From: JAEUJM01 sp964635055
GTDB lineage: Bacteria > Actinomycetota > Acidimicrobiia > Acidimicrobiales > DATDAH01
Length of the DNA: 64,000 nt
Reading direction: 5' to 3'
Assembly (NCBI GenBank): GCA_964635055.1
Contig: CAZWMT010000022.1
Coordinates: 23,814 to 87,813 of the forward strand
Shown here: positions 50,747 through 59,658 of the stretch, one piece after another
Layout of the letters: every line of letters starts with the position of its first letter
Numbering within the stretch: position 1 is the first letter of the stretch
Program-made: the position numbers and the translations under genes
The notes under the pieces: model-generated
What the model was told of the DNA's origin: nothing
Database searches by the model: none
Seen by the model: the letters and a program-made list of their open reading frames with translations, nothing else

Positions 50747-51628
50747 GAGTTCCATCAGCTGGCCGCCGCGGTCGCAGTGGCCGACCACGGCAGCTTCACC
50801 GCCGCCGCGGCCGCCCTCGGGTTGTCGCAGCCGTCGGTGTCGCAGGCGGTGCGCGCCCTCGAGCGCGATGTGGGCGTCACGCTCTTCGAGCGTTCGGCGC
50901 CGGGGGCCCGACCCACCGTCGCCGGCGCCGCCCTGCTGGGACCGGCCCGCCAGGCCCTCCACGACCGCGACCTCGTGCGCGCCGCGATCGACGACGTCGT
51001 CGGGCTGTCGACCGGCAGGGTCGACATCGGCTGCATCCCCGCGGTGGCCGCCGACCTGGTGACCCCCGTGGTGGGCGGGTTCCGGCGGCGGCATCCGGGC
51101 GTCACCGTGCGCATCGGCGAGCCGGTCGAGGGCGAGTCGCTGGGCGAGCGGGTCGCCGACGGCCACTGGGAGGTCGGCTTCGGCGTCGTGCCCATGGAGG
51201 GGCGGGGGCTGGTGACCGTCACCCTCGGGCGCCAGGATCTGGTGGCGGTGCTGTCGCGAGGTCACGCCGCCGCCCTCGCCCGTGACGGCGTGGTGTCCAT
51301 CGAGGCGCTGGGCGACCTGTCGCTCATCACCGCGCCGGCCGGATCGGCGTCGTTCCTCCAGCTCGAGGCCGCGCTCGCAGCCGTCGGTCGGGCGCTGTCG
51401 CCGGCCGTCGAGACCATCCATCGCGACACCATCGTGCCCCTCGTGCTGGCCGGCGCCGGCGCCGCGGTGGTGCCGAGGCGCGTGGCCGAAGCCGGTCCGC
51501 TGGACGGCGTGGCCGTCGTCGACCTCGACCCGCCCGTCACGCGACGGGTGGGCCTGGTGCACCGCGACGGCGTGCTGTCGCCCGCCGCCGCCGCGATCGT
51601 CACCCTGGCCCGCGAGCTCAACGGGTGA
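50744..51628 (+). CDS. LysR-family transcriptional regulator
   Basis: A 294-residue regulator with N-terminal helix-turn-helix (FHQLAAAVAVADHGSF, then LGLSQPSVSQAVRALERDVG) and a periplasmic-binding-like effector domain with IGCIPAVAADLVTPVV. Its effector is unknown; it may be the anion moved by the adjacent TSUP permease. ATG 50744 lies six bases after TAGGCT, so the mRNA is probably leaderless. Confidence 0.92.
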   Translation: MEFHQLAAAVAVADHGSFTAAAAALGLSQPSVSQAVRALERDVGVTLFERSAPGARPTVAGAALLGPARQALHDRDLVRAAIDDVVGLSTGRVDIGCIPAVAADLVTPVVGGFRRRHPGVTVRIGEPVEGESLGERVADGHWEVGFGVVPMEGRGLVTVTLGRQDLVAVLSRGHAAALARDGVVSIEALGDLSLITAPAGSASFLQLEAALAAVGRALSPAVETIHRDTIVPLVLAGAGAAVVPRRVAEAGPLDGVAVVDLDPPVTRRVGLVHRDGVLSPAAAAIVTLARELNG

Positions 51629-51640
51629 GCCAGGCGTCGA

Positions 51641-53524
51641 TCAGGCGGGTTGGGGCTCGCGGTCCACCGGAAGGTCGTTCGCCTGCGCCCACGCCTGGGT
51701 GAAGGCCATGCGCTCGGCCGCCGGCGGGTGCGTGGCCTGGAGCCGCTTCAACAGGTTGGGATCGAGGTCGGCCAGGTTCTTGACGTGCAGGCGACGCTGC
51801 ATGTCGAGCATCACCTGGGGCTGCTGCAGCAACTCGAGCGCCTCGAGATCGGCCTGGCGCTCGAACGCCCGCGACACCCAGGCCGACACCAGGCCGGTCG
51901 CCATGAAACCGGCCTGGACCCCGAACAGCAGGATCGGCAGGGCGGCGGGGTTGCCGATGGCCGGCACCGAGCCGCCAGTGGGGATGCCCGCCTGCTGGAA
52001 GAGCCAGTCCCACTCGGACAGCAGCTTCAGGAACCCGAAGACCACGAACGAGAGCGCGGCAGCCAGCGGGATCTGGCGGCGCAGGTGCCCCAACCGCCAA
52101 TGGCCGATCTCATGGGCCACCACCTGTTCCACCACCGCCGGTGGATGCTCGAGCAGGGTGTCGAACAGCACGACCCGACGGGTGGCGCCGAGACCGGCCA
52201 CATAGGCGTTGTCGCGTCGCGAACGCCGGCTCTCGTCGGCCACGTAGGCGCCGCTGATGTCGGCGCCGGCGAGGCGGGCGACGGACTGGATGCGCCGGGA
52301 CAGCTCACCCTCCTCGAGCGGCGTGAACTTGTTGAAGATCGGGGCGATGACGATCGGGAACAGGAAGCCGAGCCCCACGCTGAACACCAGCACGAGGAGC
52401 CATCCGTACACCCACCACAGGTCGGTCGAGCGGATCACCCAGTAGAGGGGCACCAGCAGCACGGTGTTCATCACCAGCCCGAGGAGCAGGCTCTTCACCT
52501 GGTCGGCGACGAAGCCCTTCGTGGTCTGGGTGGACAGGTCCCACTTCTTGTCGTGCACCAGGTCGACCCAGGCATCGAGGGCCGGGTTGTAGAGCAGCGA
52601 CACGGCCTCAAGGGCGGCCACCATCACGAAGAGCTGCGCCACCCAGTTGGTGACGTCGAGCGCGTCGAGCAGCCGGGGCCCCACCTCGCCGAACACGAAC
52701 ACGGCCAACACCACCGCCGACAGCGCACCCCGCACGAGCCGAAGGCGAGCCAACGGCCGCTGGTAGTCGCGGGCCCGCTGGAGCTCGTCGGCCGAGAACC
52801 AGTCGGCCGGGTCGTTGCCCGTCGGCCGGTAGGTGGCCAACGCCGCACCCGGTGTGGGCACGGACAGGGTGGGAGCGAGGGTCTCCGACTCGGCGGGCGG
52901 GACCGACTCGACCTCATCCTCAGCAACCTCCGCGGCACCCTCGGGCGGCTCGAAGCCGTCCTCGGTGGGCTCGCTGCCGTCGGGAACCGCGTCGCCGCCG
53001 GCGCCCGGCGCACCCGGCGCGTCGGCGTCGGTGTGGGCGTCACGCGCCGCCACGGCGCCGGCGCGGGCTCGCTCAGTGGCGAACGCCGTCACGATCCGCG
53101 CGTCGTAGGAGTAGGTGAGCAGCGCCACCGCCTCGTCGGGCGCCATCCAGCGGATCTCGTCCACCTCGTGGTTCACCACGAAGTCACCGACCGGCTCGCT
53201 CACCTCGAAGTAGTGCACCTCTTTGTCGCGGCCCTTGCCGTCGACGTAGCGGGTGACGCCGATCTCGGGCCCCAGGGTGCCGACGAGCCCGGTCTCCTCC
53301 TCGATCTCACGGCGGGCGCACTCCTCGTCGGACTCGCCCGCCTCGTGCTTGCCCTTGGGCAGCGACCAGTCGTCGTACTTCGGCCGGTGCACGAGCAGCA
53401 CCTCGACCTCGGCACGGTCGCCGCCGTCCCCCGCGCCGGCACCCCCGGTGGGTCGCCACACCACCCCGCCCGCGGCCGTGACCTGGGGCGGTGGCGTGGC
53501 CTTCGCCCTGCCCGGCTTCGTCAC
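51641..53524 (-). CDS. Nudix hydrolase fused to M48 (Ste24/HtpX-like) metalloprotease
   Basis: A single 627-residue frame. Residues about 14-150 are a MutT-like Nudix domain with the full box GKHEAGESDEECARREIEEE followed by TGL (58-80). An acidic Pro/Ala linker (about 160-225) follows. The C-terminal part has TM helices and a CAAX-protease-like M48 domain with HEIGH (471-475) and E555 in FERQAD as third zinc ligand. The GTG start overlaps the ppk stop (GTGA). Nudix genes commonly follow ppk in actinobacteria, but fusion to M48 is unusual. A hidden frameshift joining two genes seems unlikely because the frame is continuous. Confidence 0.87.
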   Translation of the reverse strand: MTKPGRAKATPPPQVTAAGGVVWRPTGGAGAGDGGDRAEVEVLLVHRPKYDDWSLPKGKHEAGESDEECARREIEEETGLVGTLGPEIGVTRYVDGKGRDKEVHYFEVSEPVGDFVVNHEVDEIRWMAPDEAVALLTYSYDARIVTAFATERARAGAVAARDAHTDADAPGAPGAGGDAVPDGSEPTEDGFEPPEGAAEVAEDEVESVPPAESETLAPTLSVPTPGAALATYRPTGNDPADWFSADELQRARDYQRPLARLRLVRGALSAVVLAVFVFGEVGPRLLDALDVTNWVAQLFVMVAALEAVSLLYNPALDAWVDLVHDKKWDLSTQTTKGFVADQVKSLLLGLVMNTVLLVPLYWVIRSTDLWWVYGWLLVLVFSVGLGFLFPIVIAPIFNKFTPLEEGELSRRIQSVARLAGADISGAYVADESRRSRRDNAYVAGLGATRRVVLFDTLLEHPPAVVEQVVAHEIGHWRLGHLRRQIPLAAALSFVVFGFLKLLSEWDWLFQQAGIPTGGSVPAIGNPAALPILLFGVQAGFMATGLVSAWVSRAFERQADLEALELLQQPQVMLDMQRRLHVKNLADLDPNLLKRLQATHPPAAERMAFTQAWAQANDLPVDREPQPA

Positions 53525-55623
53525 GCCGGCCGCTCGCGGCGACCCACGCGGTCGACCGCCAGTTCCTGCAGCCGCGTCTGCACGTTGCGCGCCCCGTCGG
53601 CGGGCGGCCGCTGCCACTGACCGTCGGGGCCGAGGGTCCAGGCGAGACGGTCGTCGGTGAGGTTGAGGTGCAGCACCTCCTCCAGGCGGGCCTGCAACGA
53701 CGGGTCGAGCACCGGCACCAGCGCCTCGACCCGGCGGTCGAGGTTGCGCGGCATGAGGTCGGCCGAGCCCATGTAGTGGCGAGGCCGCGACGGTCCGGCA
53801 CCGTTGGCGAAGCGGTAGATCCGCGAGTGCTCGAGGTACCGGCCCACGATCGAGCGCACCCGGATGTTCTCCGACAGGCCCGGCACACCGGGCACCAGGC
53901 AGCAGATGCCCCGGACGATGAGGTCGATCTGGACGCCTGCCTGCGATGCCTCGTAGAGCAGGTCGATCATGTCGGCGTCGGCGAGGCTGTTGAGCTTGAA
54001 GACGATGCGGCCACCGCCGGGAACCGCCATCTCGTTGCGGATCAGGTCGGCGATGCCGCCCCGGAGGGCGTTGGGGGCCACGAGCAACCGGTGGTACTGC
54101 ACGTTGCGGCCGTAGCCGGTGAGGAAGTTGAACAACTGGGTGAGGTCGGACCCCAGCTGGGGGTCGGCGCTGAGCAGGCCCAGGTCCTCGTAGAGGCGGG
54201 CGGTCTTCGAGTTGTAGTTGCCCGTGCCCACGTGGCAGTAGCGGTGCATCCCGTCGGCCTCTTCGCGCACCACCAGCGCGGTCTTGGTGTGGATCTTCAG
54301 GCCCACCAGCCCGTAGACCACGTGGACGCCGGCCTTCTCGAGGCGCTTGGCCCAGACGATGTTGGCCTGCTCGTCGAACCGGGCCTTCAACTCGACCAGG
54401 GCGGCGACCTGCTTGCCCCGCTCGGCCGCCCTGATCAGCGAGCCGATGATGGGGCTGTCGCCCGAGGTGCGGTACAAGGTGAGCTTGATGGCCTGCACCT
54501 GGGGGTCGATCGAGGCCTGACGGATGAACTCCTCGACCGAGCTGGTGAACGACGAGTACGGGTGGTGCACCAGGATGTCGCCGCGCTGGAGCTCCTCGAA
54601 CAGGTCGACCGGGCCCTCGTCGGTGGAGGCGAGGCGCGGTTCGGTGACCGGCACCCACGGCGCGTCCTTCAGGTCGGGACGGTCGAGGGCGTGCACGGCC
54701 CACAGCCCGCTGAGGTCGAGCGGGCCGACGTGCTCGTAGACGTCCTCCTCGTCGAGGTCGAGCTCGCTCACCAGCAGGGCGCGGGTCTCGGCCGACATGG
54801 CCGCGTCGATCTCGAGGCGCACGGCGCCGCCGAAGCGGCGGCGCCGCAGCTCCATCTCGACCGCGGCCAGCAGGTCGTCGGCCTCCTCCTCCTCGACGGT
54901 GAGGTCGGCGTTGCGGGTCACCCGGAAGGGCTCGTGGCTGTCGACCACCATGCCGGGGAACAGCAGCTCGAGGTGCTCGGCGATCACCTGCTCGAGCGGC
55001 ACGAAGCGCTCGCCGTCGGGCATCACCACGAACCGCGGCAGCAACGACGGCACCTTCACCCGGGCGAAGCGGCTCTCGCCCGTGAGGGGGTTGCGCACCA
55101 TGAGCGCCAGGTTGAGCGACAGGTCGGAGATGTAGGGGAAGGGGTGGCCGGGGTCGACCGCCAGCGGCGTGAGCACCGGGAAGATGTGGTCCTCGAAGAC
55201 CTCGACGAGGTACTTGCGATCGTCCTCGTCCAACTCCTCCCAACTCGAGAAGGTGATGCCCTCCTCGCTGAGCGCGGGCGCCACCACCTCGAGGAACACG
55301 TGCTGGCAGCGCCTGGTCAACGCGTCGACACCGTCGCGAATCTCGAGGAGCTGCTGCGCCGGCGTCCGGCCGTCGGGCGTGGTGGCGACGAGACCGGCGG
55401 CCACCTGGTCCTTCAGGCCCGCGACCCGCACCTGGAAGAACTCGTCGAGGTTCTGCGAGAAGATGGCCAGGAACTTGGCCCGCTCGAGCAGGGGCACCCG
55501 CTCGTCCTCGGCCTGGGCCAGGACGCGGGCGTTGAAGTCGAGCCACGACAGCTCACGGTTCAAGAAGCGCTGCGGGCCCGGCTCGACGATGTCCAGGAGG
55601 TCGTCGGAGGAGTCGGGGGCCAC
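53521..55623 (-). CDS. ppk1: Polyphosphate kinase 1
   Basis: A 700-residue enzyme that polymerises the gamma-phosphate of ATP into polyphosphate. FLNRELSWLDFNARVL is the N-terminal domain signature, HPYSSF and LKIHTKTALVVR lie in the first catalytic lobe, and HYMGSADLMPRNLDRRVE in the second. The catalytic His residues are within the HxK-type motifs. GTG 55623 follows TACTCT by six bases (leaderless layout). The stop overlaps the Nudix-M48 gene. No PHO box lies upstream. Confidence 0.95.
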   Translation of the reverse strand: MAPDSSDDLLDIVEPGPQRFLNRELSWLDFNARVLAQAEDERVPLLERAKFLAIFSQNLDEFFQVRVAGLKDQVAAGLVATTPDGRTPAQQLLEIRDGVDALTRRCQHVFLEVVAPALSEEGITFSSWEELDEDDRKYLVEVFEDHIFPVLTPLAVDPGHPFPYISDLSLNLALMVRNPLTGESRFARVKVPSLLPRFVVMPDGERFVPLEQVIAEHLELLFPGMVVDSHEPFRVTRNADLTVEEEEADDLLAAVEMELRRRRFGGAVRLEIDAAMSAETRALLVSELDLDEEDVYEHVGPLDLSGLWAVHALDRPDLKDAPWVPVTEPRLASTDEGPVDLFEELQRGDILVHHPYSSFTSSVEEFIRQASIDPQVQAIKLTLYRTSGDSPIIGSLIRAAERGKQVAALVELKARFDEQANIVWAKRLEKAGVHVVYGLVGLKIHTKTALVVREEADGMHRYCHVGTGNYNSKTARLYEDLGLLSADPQLGSDLTQLFNFLTGYGRNVQYHRLLVAPNALRGGIADLIRNEMAVPGGGRIVFKLNSLADADMIDLLYEASQAGVQIDLIVRGICCLVPGVPGLSENIRVRSIVGRYLEHSRIYRFANGAGPSRPRHYMGSADLMPRNLDRRVEALVPVLDPSLQARLEEVLHLNLTDDRLAWTLGPDGQWQRPPADGARNVQTRLQELAVDRVGRRERPA

Positions 55624-55689
55624 GGGCACAGAGTAACGACCGGCTCCGCGAGCGGGCGCGTCGGGCCGGCCGAGTCGTGCCCGAGCGGG

Positions 55690-56072
55690 GTGTTGTCCTC
55701 CAGCGCCACCCTTGCCCCGCACATGAAGCCGGCCGGCCGCGAGTTGACGTGCACCGTGTCGGCATGGGCCCGTTGCTCGGTGCCCACCTCGAAGTTCAGG
55801 GTCTGGAACGGACGCGGGTCGCGCCCGTAGAGCTCACGGAGCAGGTCGAGCACCCGCGGGGCGATGGCGATCTCGTGGACCGCCCGCCTCGCCCGCCACG
55901 CGTCCTGCACCCGGTTGGGCGACCCTGGGTCGGGCGGCCTGGTGGCGATGGCGCGGGCGGCGTCGGCCCCGAGCGCGGTCGAGCGTGGCGTCGGGCACCC
56001 CCGCGTCGAGGACCAGCCAACCCTGCTCGTCGTAGGCCTGCCGGTCGCCGGCAGCCAATGACGGTTCGATCG
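55690..56072 (-). pseudogene. Truncated, frameshifted phytanoyl-CoA dioxygenase (PhyH) gene
   Basis: One frame encodes AYDEQGWLVLDAGVPDA, a PhyH N-terminal strand. A second frame further on encodes PFQTLNFEVGTEQ, HADTVHVNSRPAGFMCG and ALEDNTP, which match the iron-binding half of PhyH (HxD in HAD). A frameshift separates them near 55910-55980, and the reading ends at about 55690, where the ppk promoter begins, so roughly half of the normal protein is missing. Confidence 0.7.
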
Positions 56073-56345
56073 CTACTCGTCCTCGGGGTAGCCGAGGTCC
56101 CACTCGAGGCTCAGGTTCTCGCGCTCGGCGTCGCGGGCCACCCGCTCACGGTTGCGACGGAACTGCGGGTCGTGCGGTGGGAGCAGCATGAGGCGAGCCA
56201 TGACCCGCGACCGGAAATCGTCGATCACGCTGCGGTCGCCGAAGTCGGAGACGACCTCCCAGTGCGGGGCCACCGGGCCCAGGTAGACGATGCGCACGTG
56301 GCCCCGGGGTGGCTGCGGATCGGCGGACGGTTCGGCCATGGACAT
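56073..56345 (-). CDS. Conserved hypothetical small protein
   Basis: A 90-residue protein: HVRIVYLGPVAPHWEVVSDFGD begins a beta-sheet, and the C-terminus is helical and acidic. I do not recognise a family. It starts at ATG 56345 or the ATG two codons in. It precedes the PhyH pseudogene by no gap and is divergent from whiB at 56446. Confidence 0.6.
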   Translation of the reverse strand: MSMAEPSADPQPPRGHVRIVYLGPVAPHWEVVSDFGDRSVIDDFRSRVMARLMLLPPHDPQFRRNRERVARDAERENLSLEWDLGYPEDE

Positions 56346-56445
56346 GGCCTCAGACTACCGGCGGGGCCGGCCGCCGCAGATTCCGCGGCCGATTGGGAAC
56401 CAATGCCCGGTCGGTGTCGTAATACTGGGGACACACGGAGGTTCG

Positions 56446-56700
56446 ATGGACACGTCCTGGATGGCAATCGGCTACTGCAACGACAAGCCCCCGTCGCTCT
56501 TCTTCCCGAGCGACGGTGTGGGGGTCGAGGTGGCCCGGCGCATCTGCGCCGACTGCCCGGTGAAGGAGCCCTGCCTCGAGTACGCCCTGGCCGAGCGCAT
56601 CGACCACGGCGTCTGGGGTGGCTGCTCCGAGCGCGAGCGTCGCCGGATCCTGAAGCGGCGCCGCCAAGAGGCCGCCGCACAGGTGACCATCCGCGGCTAG
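56446..56700 (+). CDS. WhiB-family Fe-S transcription factor
   Basis: An 84-residue WhiB-like protein. Four cysteines (C11 in YCND, and three in ICADCPVKEPC) ligate a 4Fe-4S cluster, and GVWGG followed by a basic tail (RRRILKRRRQEA) is the DNA- and sigma-binding end. ATG 56446 has CGGAGG upstream. TAATACT at 56420-56426 is a likely -10 element. WhiB proteins regulate redox, division and stress genes. Confidence 0.93.
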   Translation: MDTSWMAIGYCNDKPPSLFFPSDGVGVEVARRICADCPVKEPCLEYALAERIDHGVWGGCSERERRRILKRRRQEAAAQVTIRG

Positions 56701-56706
56701 TGGCCG

Positions 56707-56735
56707 GATCTCGTGGGCCGGCAGCCCGCGAGATC
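56707..56735 (+). terminator. Hairpin terminator of the whiB-like gene
   Basis: GATCTCG and CGAGATC with inner GGGC/GCCC pairs form a 12-bp stem (one T-G pair) and a 5-nt loop just after the stop. Bases 56736-56869 hold nothing else recognised. Confidence 0.6.
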
Positions 56736-56869
56736 GAGGAGGCGCCCCGGACCCGACAGCGGGTCTGGAGGCGGCGAGCTCCGGTGGGCGCCACCTCACC
56801 CCGGGTGCGCTCCACGTGGGGCCGCCTCGCCCCGAGTGGCCTCCCTCGGACCGGAGCCGGTTCGACCAG

Positions 56870-57670
56870 CTAACCGCCGAGGCCGAAGGTCCAGACCACC
56901 TCGGTGCCCGCGTCTCGGGCCCGTTCCACGAGTGACGGCTCGGGCCCGTCGGGCAGGTGGCTGACCAGGGCCATGATGGCGGCCATCGAGGCGTCGCCCA
57001 CCACCGTGTAGACCAGACGGCCCCGGTCGGCGACGACTGCGTGCAGGCCGTCGACCTCCATGGCCCAGGCACCGTGACCCATCTCGTCCATGGCCGCGTC
57101 GAGCGCTCCGGTGTCGAGCCGGCCGGGCTGCTCGAACACCGACACGGTGTCGGGCCCGCGCCGGTAGGCGATGGCCACCAGGTCGTCACTGGAGCGCTGG
57201 TAGACCGCCTCGCGTTCGAAGCCACCCTCGATCTCGCGGGGGACCTCGACCGCGCCCGCATCTTCGGCCGCCACCGTCTCGAAGCCGTCCTGGGGGACGA
57301 ACCCCGCCTGGTGCACGTCGACCATGTCGTCCACCTGCGGCGACACCTCCGTGCCGCCCAGGTCGCCGGCCAGGCCCACCGCGAGGGCGACCGCGGCGGC
57401 AACGGTCGCCACCGCGAGGCCCACCCGCAAGGGCCGACGGTCGGCCACGGCGAACCCCCTGCCGCGGAGCAGCCGCTCGTAGAAGCCGAAGGGGGCGTCG
57501 ACCGGGGGGAGGCCGCGGATCGTGAGAGCGACGGCCTCGGTGGCCGCCAGCTCGTCACGGCACTCCGAGCACCCGTCGAGGTGCCGCCGGGCCGACGCCT
57601 CCTCGTCGGCCGGCAGCTCGCCGTCGACCAGCGCGCTGAGCGCGTCGCCGAGGTGGACGGCGTCAGCCAC
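56870..57670 (-). CDS. Zinc-type anti-sigma factor
   Basis: A 266-residue protein. H30 and C34-x2-C37 (in RRHLDGCSECRDEL) form the ZAS zinc motif that binds the sigma factor. A TM helix (about 81-103) and an extracytoplasmic domain follow. GTG 57670 overlaps the sigma gene by 8 bp, so the two are coupled. Confidence 0.9.
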   Translation of the reverse strand: MADAVHLGDALSALVDGELPADEEASARRHLDGCSECRDELAATEAVALTIRGLPPVDAPFGFYERLLRGRGFAVADRRPLRVGLAVATVAAAVALAVGLAGDLGGTEVSPQVDDMVDVHQAGFVPQDGFETVAAEDAGAVEVPREIEGGFEREAVYQRSSDDLVAIAYRRGPDTVSVFEQPGRLDTGALDAAMDEMGHGAWAMEVDGLHAVVADRGRLVYTVVGDASMAAIMALVSHLPDGPEPSLVERARDAGTEVVWTFGLGG

Positions 57671-58217
57671 GAGGGTCCCCAGCCGGCGTGAGCACGCCCC
57701 GCAGGCGGCTGCGGCCACGGTGGATCCTGCTGCGCACCGTGCCGACGGGCAGATCCAGGGCGTCGGCGATGTCCTGGTAGCTGAAGCCCACCACGTCGCA
57801 CAGGACGACCGCGGCGCGGTAGTCCTCGGGAAGCGCCAGCAACGCCGCCTGCACGTGATCGGGCAGGTTGGCGTCGGCCAGGGCGTCGTCGGCCGCCGCG
57901 GACGCGGGCAGCACCCGGTCGGGATCGTCGGGCAGGGCGTCGAGCGGCCGACGCTTCCGGGCCCGCACGCGATCGAGGAACGCATTGGTGGTGATTCGGC
58001 TCAACCACCCCTCCAACGAGCCGGGGCGGTAGGTGGCCAGGCCTCGGTTCACCCGTATCAGAACGTCCTGCACCAGATCCTGCGCATCCTCGTGGTTGCC
58101 GGCGAGCCGGTAGGCCACCGTGTAGAGGAAGCGCCCGTGATCACGGGCGACCTCCTCCCAGGTGGGGACGCGATCCGTTTGTGGCGAATCGCTCCGACTC
58201 ATCGACGAGAACGACAC
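57663..58217 (-). CDS. ECF (extracytoplasmic function) RNA polymerase sigma factor
   Basis: A 184-residue sigma factor with region 2 (FLYTVAYRLAGNHEDAQDLVQDVLIR) and region 4 (VVLCDVVGFSYQDIADALDL, then VGTVRSRIHRGR). The layout resembles SigE of actinobacteria, which also sits near tat and anti-sigma genes. The start is GTG 58217 or ATG 58202. It is coupled to the zinc anti-sigma gene downstream and lies 58 bp from tatA. Confidence 0.93.
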   Translation of the reverse strand: MSFSSMSRSDSPQTDRVPTWEEVARDHGRFLYTVAYRLAGNHEDAQDLVQDVLIRVNRGLATYRPGSLEGWLSRITTNAFLDRVRARKRRPLDALPDDPDRVLPASAAADDALADANLPDHVQAALLALPEDYRAAVVLCDVVGFSYQDIADALDLPVGTVRSRIHRGRSRLRGVLTPAGDPRG

Positions 58218-58275
58218 CGACCGCTGCGAGGTTCCCGCTTCGACCCGCTCGACCGCGGATCAGGTCGCCGGCGGC

Positions 58276-58449
58276 TCAGGCCGAGGGAGGGGTGTCCTTG
58301 GAGGCGGCCTCATCGGTGCTGTCGTGACCCTTGCGGAACTCACGCTGCGCCTCACCCAGAGACCGTGCCAGCTTCGGGAGCTTCGCGCCACCGAAGAGCA
58401 ACAGGACGATCACCAGGATGATCAGCAGTTCCCAGGGTCCGAGGTCCAT
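58276..58449 (-). CDS. tatA: Sec-independent translocase subunit TatA
   Basis: A 57-residue protein from ATG 58449: MDLGPWELLIILVIVLLLFG gives the single TM helix, then GAKLPKLARSLGEA is the amphipathic helix typical of TatA, and a charged tail follows. The small size hides it from length-filtered gene calls. It forms the Tat pore for folded proteins. TAGGCT lies six bases before the ATG; that -10 element is shared with the divergent gene. Confidence 0.92.
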   Translation of the reverse strand: MDLGPWELLIILVIVLLLFGGAKLPKLARSLGEAQREFRKGHDSTDEAASKDTPPSA

Positions 58450-58454
58450 GCCGG

Positions 58455-58461
58455 TAGCCTA
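58455..58461. promoter_or_regulatory. Shared bidirectional -10 element
   Basis: TAGCCTA reads TAGCCT on the plus strand (9 nt before the TTG of the formiminotransferase) and TAGGCT on the minus strand (6 nt before the ATG of tatA). One 7-mer thus supplies both -10 elements of two divergent, probably leaderless transcripts. Confidence 0.6.
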
Positions 58462-58469
58462 CCGCGCCG

Positions 58470-59258
58470 TTGCTCGAGTGTGTCATGAACGTGAGCGAGG
58501 GTCAGGACCTCGCGGTGCTGTCCCGTCTCCGCGACGCGGCCGGGCGCGACCTGCTCGACGTGCACACCGACCCGCACCACCACCGGAGCGTCTTCACGAT
58601 GGTGGGCGAGCAGGCGCCGCGCGCGCTGACCTCCGTCGCGGTGGAGCTGATCGACCTGCGCCACCACGACGGCGTGCACCCCCGCTTCGGCGCCGTCGAC
58701 GTGGTGCCCTTCGTGCCGCTTCGCGGCGCGCTGCTCGCCGACGCGGTGCGGGCGCGCGACGACTTCGCCCGCTGGGCGGCGGCCACCCTCGACCTGCCCT
58801 GCTTCCTGTATGGGCCCGAGCGGTCGCTGCCTGACGTGCGCCGAGGTGCCTTCCGCACGCTGGCCCCCGATCTCGGCCCGCCTGTGGCCCACCGCTCGGC
58901 CGGCGCGGTGGCGGTGGGGGCCCGGCCCCTGCTGGTGGCCTACAACCTGTGGCTCGCCGAGCCCGACCTCGAACAGGCCAAGGCCGTCGCCACCGCCGTG
59001 CGCTCACCGCAGTTGCGCACGCTGGGCCTCGCCGTCGGCGATCACGTGATGGTGTCGTGCAACCTGGTCGACCCGGTGCGGGTGGGGCCCGCCGATGCGT
59101 GGGACGCGGTGGCCGGCCACGCGACGATCGCCAGGGCGGAACTGGTGGGGCTGGTCCCCGAGACGGTGCTGCGGAGCGCCCCCGAGGACCGTTGGGGCCA
59201 ACTCGACCTCGCCGCCGACCGGACCATCGAGGCCCGACTGCACGCCGCAGGACGGTAG
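58470..59258 (+). CDS. Glutamate formiminotransferase-like protein
   Basis: A 262-residue protein with the N-terminal MLECVMNVSEGQD and HHHRSVFTMVGE of formiminotransferase N- and C-subdomains (FTCD). The enzyme transfers formimino groups from formiminoglutamate to tetrahydrofolate in histidine breakdown. TTG 58470 is chosen because it restores the conserved MLEC start; an ATG five codons in is the alternative. No other hut genes are nearby. Confidence 0.85.
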   Translation: MLECVMNVSEGQDLAVLSRLRDAAGRDLLDVHTDPHHHRSVFTMVGEQAPRALTSVAVELIDLRHHDGVHPRFGAVDVVPFVPLRGALLADAVRARDDFARWAAATLDLPCFLYGPERSLPDVRRGAFRTLAPDLGPPVAHRSAGAVAVGARPLLVAYNLWLAEPDLEQAKAVATAVRSPQLRTLGLAVGDHVMVSCNLVDPVRVGPADAWDAVAGHATIARAELVGLVPETVLRSAPEDRWGQLDLAADRTIEARLHAAGR

Positions 59259-59337
59259 GGCCGGCCTCACCAGTCGCTGCGCTCACGCCCAACCCGCCGG
59301 CGGCTGATCGAGGGCCGCTGCGCCGGCCCCGCGGCGG

Positions 59338-59613
59338 TCAAGCGGGGCGGACCTCGGCGCGGGCCAGGGCCCGCTGGCGGCGGAGGCGGCGGCGCTCGCG
59401 TTCGCTCATGCCACCCCAGATGCCGAACTTCTCGCCGTTGGCCAGCGCGAACTCGAGGCAGTCCTCGCGCACGACACAGCCCCGGCACACCTCCTTGGCC
59501 TCACGGGTGGAGGCACCCCGCTCGGGGAAGAAGAGGTCGGGATCGACACCGAGGCAGTTGGCGAAGTCCTGCCAGCCCTGGTCTTCGAGTTCGTTCGCTG
59601 CAGCGGTTCTCAT
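59338..59613 (-). CDS. WhiB-family Fe-S transcription factor (WhmD/WhiB2-like)
   Basis: A 91-residue WhiB-like protein with four cysteines (C20 in NCLG, and CRGC with the following C in VCRGCVVREDC), GIWGG, and the basic RRRLRRQR tail. FGIWGGMSERERR matches WhiB2/WhmD, which affects septation. ATG 59613 is preferred; ATG 59652 is an in-frame alternative that adds 13 residues. A palindrome at 59659-59672 lies just upstream. Confidence 0.92.
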   Translation of the reverse strand: MRTAAANELEDQGWQDFANCLGVDPDLFFPERGASTREAKEVCRGCVVREDCLEFALANGEKFGIWGGMSERERRRLRRQRALARAEVRPA

Positions 59614-59658
59614 GGGGAGCCCCCTGGTGCCAGACGCCGGAGCGGCGCTCATACCACA

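Noticed and set aside
53521..55623. Possible PHO control of ppk1
   Set aside because: No GTTC repeats occur upstream of 55635; only the TACTCT hexamer is visible.
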